Shown here piece by piece: positions 59,728 to 64,000 of a DNA stretch of 64,000 nt. A program made the translations under genes and the position numbers. A model generated the notes under the pieces. The model did not search any database and was not told where the DNA came from. It saw nothing but the letters and a program-made list of their open reading frames with translations. Each line of letters starts with the position of its first letter. Position 1 is the first letter of the stretch. This stretch comes from Actinomadura coerulea. Lineage in GTDB: Bacteria > Actinomycetota > Actinomycetes > Streptosporangiales > Streptosporangiaceae. The DNA lies in NCBI RefSeq assembly GCF_014208105.1, contig NZ_JACHMQ010000001.1:7378001-7442000 (forward strand), in the 5' to 3' direction.

Positions 59728-60681
59728 CTAGCGGAGTGCGCCGGCGAGGACGCGGGCGGTCTGGGCGACGGCCTTGTCGTCGGTCTCGGCGTCGGGGGTG
59801 GGCCCGTTCGTGGTGATCACGATGATCAGCGGCGCGCCGGACGGCGGCCAGGCGATCGCGATGTCGTTGGCGGTGCCGTAGACCCCGCCGGTGCCGGTCT
59901 TGTCGCCGACCGTCCAGTTCTTGGGGAGCCCGGCTCGGATGCGCTTGTCCCCGGTGACGGTCGCCTTCATCCAGCCGGTGAGCCGCTCGCGGTCGGCCGG
60001 GACGAGCGCGTCGCCGACGGTGAGGGCCCGCAGGTCGCCCGCCCACGGGCGCGGGGCCGTGGTGTCGCGGAGCTCGCCCGGCTTCCAGATGTTGAGGTCG
60101 GTCTCCCAGCGGTCGCTGCGGCTCACCGTGTCGCCGAGCGAGCGGAAGAAGGCGGTGAGGCCGGCGGGCCCGCCGATCTGCTTCAGCACCAGGTTCCCGG
60201 CGGTGTTGTCGCTCTGGGTGATGGCGGCGTGGCACAGGTCGGCGACGGTCATGCCGTCGTCCACGTGCTTCTCGGTGACGGGGGAGTACTCGACCAGGTC
60301 GTCCTTCGTGTAGTGGATCACCCTGTCGAGCAGGCCCGGGTCGGACCGCCGGGCCTTGCGCAGCACCGCGCCGCACGCCATCGCCTTGAACGTGGAGGCG
60401 AACGCGAAGCGCTCGTCCGGCCGGTGGGAGACCTTGCGCCCGTTCCCGGTGTCGATCGCGAAGGCGCCGATGCGCACGTGGTGGGTCGCCTCGAGGCGGC
60501 CGATCTGCTTGGTGACCTTCGTCTGCACGGGGTCGACGGCGATCGCGGACGCGGCGCCGCGCGGCGCCGCGCTCCGCACGTCCGGGTCCGCGCCGGAACC
60601 GCAGCCGGCGAGGCCGGCGATCGTCGTCAGGGCGAGAGCGGCGGCGCCGAGCCGCCGGTCGCGGATGCTGTGGGTCGTCAT
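59728..60681 (-). CDS. bla: Class A beta-lactamase lipoprotein
   Basis: The 317-residue protein is a canonical class A beta-lactamase: SxxK in FASTFKAMACGAVL (Ser70 equivalent), SDN in AAITQSDNTAGNLVLKQIG (Ser130), the omega-loop ExxLN in RWETDLNIW (Glu166) and KTG in VGDKTGTGGVYGTAND. The N-terminus has a lipoprotein signal (LTTIAGLAGC, Cys27), so it is membrane-anchored outside the cell. All catalytic residues are present. Its upstream region shares an ATTGATAT motif with the LysR-PBP promoter. Confidence 0.95.
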   Translation of the reverse strand: MTTHSIRDRRLGAAALALTTIAGLAGCGSGADPDVRSAAPRGAASAIAVDPVQTKVTKQIGRLEATHHVRIGAFAIDTGNGRKVSHRPDERFAFASTFKAMACGAVLRKARRSDPGLLDRVIHYTKDDLVEYSPVTEKHVDDGMTVADLCHAAITQSDNTAGNLVLKQIGGPAGLTAFFRSLGDTVSRSDRWETDLNIWKPGELRDTTAPRPWAGDLRALTVGDALVPADRERLTGWMKATVTGDKRIRAGLPKNWTVGDKTGTGGVYGTANDIAIAWPPSGAPLIIVITTNGPTPDAETDDKAVAQTARVLAGALR

Positions 60682-60701
60682 GCCGGAGAGCAGACCAGAG
60701 C

Positions 60702-60760
60702 CGCGAACGGGATGTCCAATATTGATATGGCCTAAGTCGCGATATGCAAACGCATATACG
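60702..60760 (-). promoter_or_regulatory. Promoter region of the class A beta-lactamase with ATTGATAT motif
   Basis: Upstream of the beta-lactamase start (ATG 60681), ATTGATAT occurs at about 60720-60727, followed by CGCGATATGC and the repeated GCATAT segment (about 60741-60757). The motif matches the minus-strand reading of the LysR box at 57880. Seen directly; regulatory meaning is inferred. Confidence 0.45.
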
Positions 60761-60789
60761 GGCGCCCTGACCTCGCCGGAAGCGGCGGG

Positions 60790-61824
60790 TCACAGCCAGT
60801 CGCGGACCTTGAAGATCACATACAGGGAGAGGCTGCAGACGACCACGATGACCGTGCTGGCGATGAAGCCGGAGTGCTGGGAGAACCCCGGGTAGGGGAC
60901 GTTCTGCCCGTAGAACCCGGTGACGGCGGTCGGCACCGCGATGATCGCCGCCCAGCTGGTGACCTTCTTCATCACCTCGTTCATCCGGTTGCCCTGCAAG
61001 GCCAGCCGCGTCTCCAGCAAGTCGGCGACGAGGTCGCGCAGGGCGTCGGTCGACTCCCCGACGCGCAGGGTGTGGTCGTAGACGTCCTGGAAGTAGGGGA
61101 CGAGCGGCGCTGGGATGATCTTCAGGTCGCGGCGCAGCAGCGTGTTGAGCACCTCCCGCATCGGCAGCGCGACCCGCCGGAGCGCGGTCAGGTTCTTGCG
61201 CAGCCGGTAGCTGCGCCGCTGGATCTCCTTGACCGGGAACGCGTCGTCGAAGACGAGGTCCTCGACCTCGTCGGCCTCGTCGTCGAGCGCCTGCACGGCC
61301 GTGAGCTGCAGGTCGATGACCAGGTCGAGCATCCCGTAGAGCAGGAAGGCGGCGGTCGGCTCGTCGAACCCGCCGTGCGGGGTCTGGTCCCAGCGCCGGA
61401 TCAGCGCGTCCACGTCGAACCCGCGGTCCTGCCGGACCGTGACGAGGGCGCGCTCGCTGATGAACGCCGACACCTCGTGCATCACCAGCTCGCCGTCGGT
61501 CACCACCGGGACGTAGACGTTGAGGAACGCGTACCCCTGGTAGCGGTCGAGCTTCGCCCGCTCGTGCCGGGACACCGCGTCCTCGACGGCGACGGGATCG
61601 AGGCCGAGCTCGTCGGCGACCACGTGCAGGTCCTCGCGCCGCGGCGCGCACAGGTCGAGCCAGACGACGACGTCCGGGCGCTCCAGGTAGTCGCTCAGCC
61701 GTGAGACGGGGAAGCCCTCCGCCTCGATCTCGCCGCCGCGCCAGGCCCGCGTCCGCGGGGGTGCCGAGCCGATCCGGTTTCCCGGATCCTCTTCGAAGTC
61801 GGTCTCGGATGGATCGGATCCCAT
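60790..61824 (-). CDS. corA: CorA-family divalent-cation transporter
   Basis: The 344-residue protein has an acidic N-terminal cytoplasmic domain, a long helical region (RRSYRLRKNLTALRRVALPMREVLNTLLRRD...) and two C-terminal membrane helices (WAAIIAVPTAVTGFYG and GFIASTVIVVVCSLSLYVIF). The selectivity motif, normally YGMN, reads YGQNVP here. It probably moves Mg2+, Co2+ or Ni2+. ATG 61824. Confidence 0.88.
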   Translation of the reverse strand: MGSDPSETDFEEDPGNRIGSAPPRTRAWRGGEIEAEGFPVSRLSDYLERPDVVVWLDLCAPRREDLHVVADELGLDPVAVEDAVSRHERAKLDRYQGYAFLNVYVPVVTDGELVMHEVSAFISERALVTVRQDRGFDVDALIRRWDQTPHGGFDEPTAAFLLYGMLDLVIDLQLTAVQALDDEADEVEDLVFDDAFPVKEIQRRSYRLRKNLTALRRVALPMREVLNTLLRRDLKIIPAPLVPYFQDVYDHTLRVGESTDALRDLVADLLETRLALQGNRMNEVMKKVTSWAAIIAVPTAVTGFYGQNVPYPGFSQHSGFIASTVIVVVCSLSLYVIFKVRDWL

Positions 61825-61889
61825 GCGCGCCTTATACCCCTGCTTTCCCAGGACATGAGGGGACGGGGCCGGCCGCGCCGTCCGGACGG

Positions 61890-62903
61890 TCAGCGGGCGC
61901 GCGGCGGCGCCGTCGAGCCGCGGACGACGAGCTCGCCCGGCAGGACGCGGGGGCCCGGACGGCGGCCGTCGAGGAGGTCGAGGAGCGCCGCCATGCCCTG
62001 CGCGCCCAGTTCCTCGGCCGGCAGCCGGACGGTCGTCAGCTCCGGTTCCAGCGCCGTCGCCAGCAGCACGTCGTCGAAACCGGTGACCGACACGTCGGAC
62101 GGGACGTCCAGGCCCAGCGCCCGCGCCGCCTTGTACGCGCCCGCCGCGATCAGGTCGTCGTCGCAGACCAGCGCGGTCGGCGGCTCGGGACCGGTGAGCA
62201 GCCGGGTGGCGGAGTCCCTGGCCGAGGCGACGTCGATCGCGCAGCCGGCCCGGCTCAGGACGCCGCCCGCCAGGCCCGCGACGACCTCCGCGAGGGCGTC
62301 CGCGCGGGCGTGGAACGTCCACTGGTCCAGGGCGGCGGCCACGTGCCCGATCCGGCGGTGGCCGAGACCCGCCAGGTGCTCCGCGATCGCCCGCATCCCG
62401 TCGGCCACGCCGAAGTCGACGGTGGGGACGGGGGCGCCGGGACGCCCGGCCGGGCCGCTGTCCAGCGTCACGACGGGCGTCCCGCCGAACCCGCCGAGCG
62501 TCTCCGCGGCCATCGAGGACGCGAGGACGCCGTCGATCGCCTCGTCCGGCGCCGCGAACGGGCCGTCGGCGGGCCCCGCCGCGCCGTCCGGCCAGGTCGA
62601 GACGACGACGCCGAAGCCGTGCCGGGCCGCGACCCGCGCGGCGCCCGTGTAGACGGGGCCGAAGAACGGCGCGGTCAGGGTCGGCACCATCAGCAGGACG
62701 GTCCGGGTGGTCCCGAGCCGCAGGTTCCGGGCCGCCTGGTTGGGCCGGTAGCCGAGCCGCTCGGCGGCGCTCCGCACGCTGCGCGCGGTCGCGGGGGACA
62801 CACGCCCGCTCCACTTGCCGCCGAGCACGAGCGAGACCGTGGACTGCGAGACCCCGGCCTCCTGAGCCACGTCCTTGCTGGTGGGGCGGCTGATGGCCGG
62901 CAC
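61890..62903 (-). CDS. LacI-family transcriptional repressor
   Basis: The 337-residue repressor has the LacI HTH (SKDVAQEAGVSQSTVSLVLGGKWSGRVSPATARSVRSAAERLGYRPNQAARNLR) and the periplasmic-binding-protein-like effector domain (TLTAPFFGPVYTGAARVAARHGFGVVV...TALVCDDDLIAAGAYKAARALGLDVPSDVSVTGFDD). Its likely target is the divergent MFS gene. The effector is unknown. Confidence 0.92.
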   Translation of the reverse strand: MPAISRPTSKDVAQEAGVSQSTVSLVLGGKWSGRVSPATARSVRSAAERLGYRPNQAARNLRLGTTRTVLLMVPTLTAPFFGPVYTGAARVAARHGFGVVVSTWPDGAAGPADGPFAAPDEAIDGVLASSMAAETLGGFGGTPVVTLDSGPAGRPGAPVPTVDFGVADGMRAIAEHLAGLGHRRIGHVAAALDQWTFHARADALAEVVAGLAGGVLSRAGCAIDVASARDSATRLLTGPEPPTALVCDDDLIAAGAYKAARALGLDVPSDVSVTGFDDVLLATALEPELTTVRLPAEELGAQGMAALLDLLDGRRPGPRVLPGELVVRGSTAPPRAR

Positions 62904-62923
62904 CTGCGCCTCCCTGGGCGGAT

Positions 62924-62994
62924 CGTTCTAACGAAATCAGACTAGAACGGGAGGAGCCGGAAGTGGTACGTATGACGGAGGTAATACGTATGAC
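62924..62994. promoter_or_regulatory. LacI operator and TACGTATGAC direct repeats before the MFS gene
   Basis: CGTTCTA-N12-TAGAACG (62924-62949) is a 7-bp-arm dyad just upstream of the LacI start. A direct repeat TACGTATGAC occurs at 62967-62976 and 62985-62994 (18-base spacing) ahead of the MFS gene. The dyad fits LacI binding; the direct repeats may serve a second regulator or a second LacI site. Confidence 0.6.
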
Positions 62995-63026
62995 TGACAA
63001 TTGAGACAGAATCCCGGGGGCCATCG

Positions 63027-64000
63027 ATGCGCGGCTACGTCGTATTCCTGCGGAGGCCGTACGCGGGACGGCTGCTCGGCGGCACCCTGCTCGGCCGGCT
63101 GCCCAACGGGATGGGCATGCTCGCCGTCGTGCTGCACGTCCGCGCCGACGACGGCGGCTACCCCCTCGCCGGGACCCTCGCCGCGATCCTCGGGCTGGCG
63201 ACCGCCGCCGGGCAGCCCGTCCTCGGCCGCGCCATGGACCGGTTCGGGCAGCCGCGCGTCCTGCTGCCCGCCGCCTGCGCCTCCGCGGCCGGGTTCGCCC
63301 TGCTCGCCGCCGTCGGCGCGGCCCCGCTCCCGCTGGCCGTCGCCGCCGTCTTCGCCGCCGGGTTCGCCACCCCGCCGCTCGAAGCCGGGCTGCGCGCCCT
63401 GTGGCCCGACGTCCTGGACGGCCCGGAGCAGGTCGACGCCGCCTACGCGCTCGACGCCGCGGCCCAGGAACTGCTGTTCACCGTCGGGCCGCTGCTCGTC
63501 GTCGCCGCGGCCGTCGTGAACACCGAGACCGCGCTGCTGATCACCGGCGTCCTCGGCATCGCCGGGACGCTCGTCGTCGCGCTGTCCGGGCCGTCGCGCC
63601 GGTGGCGGGGCGAGCCGCGCGCCTCCGACTGGGCCGGGCCGCTGCGGTCGCCCGGCCTGCGGGTGCTGCTGCTGTCGCTCGCCTGCGCCGGGATCGCCCT
63701 CGGCGTCTACTCCGTCGCCGTCGTCGCCTACGCCGAGGACCTGGGCTGCGATCTCGCCTCCGGGCTGCTGCTGGCGTGCATGGCGGGCGGCGCCCTCACC
63801 GGCGGGATCGTCTACGGCGCGCGCCGGTGGGCGGGCGCCGCGCACCGGCGCCTGCCCTGGCTGATGGCCGCGCTCGCCGCCGGATACCTCCCGCTCGTCC
63901 TCGCGCCGGGACTGCCCGTCATGTCGGTGCTCGCGTTCGTCTCCGGCGTCTTCCTCGCACCGGTGCTGGCGTGCAGTTTCACGCTCGTCGACCGGCTCGC
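63027..64000 (+). CDS. MFS permease, 5' part (runs off window)
   Basis: The visible 324 codons encode a membrane protein with the start MRGYVVFLRRPYAGRLLGGTLLGRLPNGMGMLAVVLHVR, motif-A-like GRAMDRFGQPRVLLPAACA, and repeated hydrophobic helices, about eight to nine in the visible part. The layout is that of MFS permeases/exporters. GGGGG lies just before ATG 63027. Control by the divergent LacI protein is likely. The C-terminus is outside the window. Confidence 0.85.
   Translation, partial: MRGYVVFLRRPYAGRLLGGTLLGRLPNGMGMLAVVLHVRADDGGYPLAGTLAAILGLATAAGQPVLGRAMDRFGQPRVLLPAACASAAGFALLAAVGAAPLPLAVAAVFAAGFATPPLEAGLRALWPDVLDGPEQVDAAYALDAAAQELLFTVGPLLVVAAAVVNTETALLITGVLGIAGTLVVALSGPSRRWRGEPRASDWAGPLRSPGLRVLLLSLACAGIALGVYSVAVVAYAEDLGCDLASGLLLACMAGGALTGGIVYGARRWAGAAHRRLPWLMAALAAGYLPLVLAPGLPVMSVLAFVSGVFLAPVLACSFTLVDRL

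Overview
The window is high-GC, densely coding DNA with many GTG starts, ATGA/GTGA gene overlaps and several apparently leaderless promoters. Together with a complete conservon (cvnABCD), a DUF574-type methyltransferase next to an Scr1-like XRE regulator, and an actinobacterial group 1h [NiFe]-hydrogenase, this points to a spore-forming actinomycete. My best guess is the Thermomonosporaceae/Streptosporangiales (Actinomadura-like); that is inference, since no marker gene such as 16S rRNA is present. I saw no tRNA, rRNA or CRISPR array.

Layout. 1-993: 5' part of peptide chain release factor 3 (minus strand, runs off the edge). 1.1-6.7 kb: a TetR/oxygenase divergent pair with two matching operators, then a methyltransferase, two DNA-binding regulators and a cyclase-like protein. 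6.7-10.0 kb: a double-domain acyl-CoA dehydrogenase and an aldo/keto reductase driven by a MerR-type promoter. 10.05-22.9 kb: a complete-looking high-affinity H2-uptake hydrogenase locus, with hypAB on the minus strand and, divergently, hhyS-hhyL followed by about fifteen tightly overlapping genes: NifU-like, DUF5947, DUF6084, maturation protease, a 43-residue membrane peptide, DUF892, two SIS proteins, two HypC-family proteins, HypD and HypE. hypF is not in the window. Two junctions in this operon carry tandem duplications (3 x 17 bp and 2 x 56 bp) that create chains of mini-ORFs, each ending in ATGA and overlapping the next start, so that translation could be relayed to the downstream gene.

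22.9-32.0 kb: a streptothricin/nourseothricin acetyltransferase homologue, a sulfotransferase, then a compact lipid or natural-product cluster (acyl carrier protein, two SGNH hydrolases, a SnoaL/NTF2-like protein, an acyl-CoA dehydrogenase and a fatty-acyl-AMP ligase), followed by a PadR regulator with a palindromic operator. 32.2-37.6 kb: an anti-sigma-type ATPase, a Pro-Ala-Asp-rich protein and the conservon CvnA-D (receptor kinase, roadblock, DUF742, small GTPase).

37.7-50.5 kb: an HxlR/MFS exporter pair, an HTH/DUF2975 pair, a giant indolepyruvate:ferredoxin oxidoreductase with its divergent Lrp regulator, a SpoIIE-type phosphatase, and the phosphoketolase-acetate kinase operon. 50.5-55.9 kb: an amidase, an intact IS30-family element inserted at the amidase's 3' end, and a CbxX-type AAA protein. 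55.9-60.7 kb: a beta-lactam locus with a LysR regulator co-transcribed with a serine beta-lactamase-like enzyme, a MecA_N-type penicillin-binding transpeptidase and a canonical class A beta-lactamase lipoprotein. 60.8-64.0 kb: a CorA-family transporter, a LacI regulator and an MFS permease that runs off the edge.
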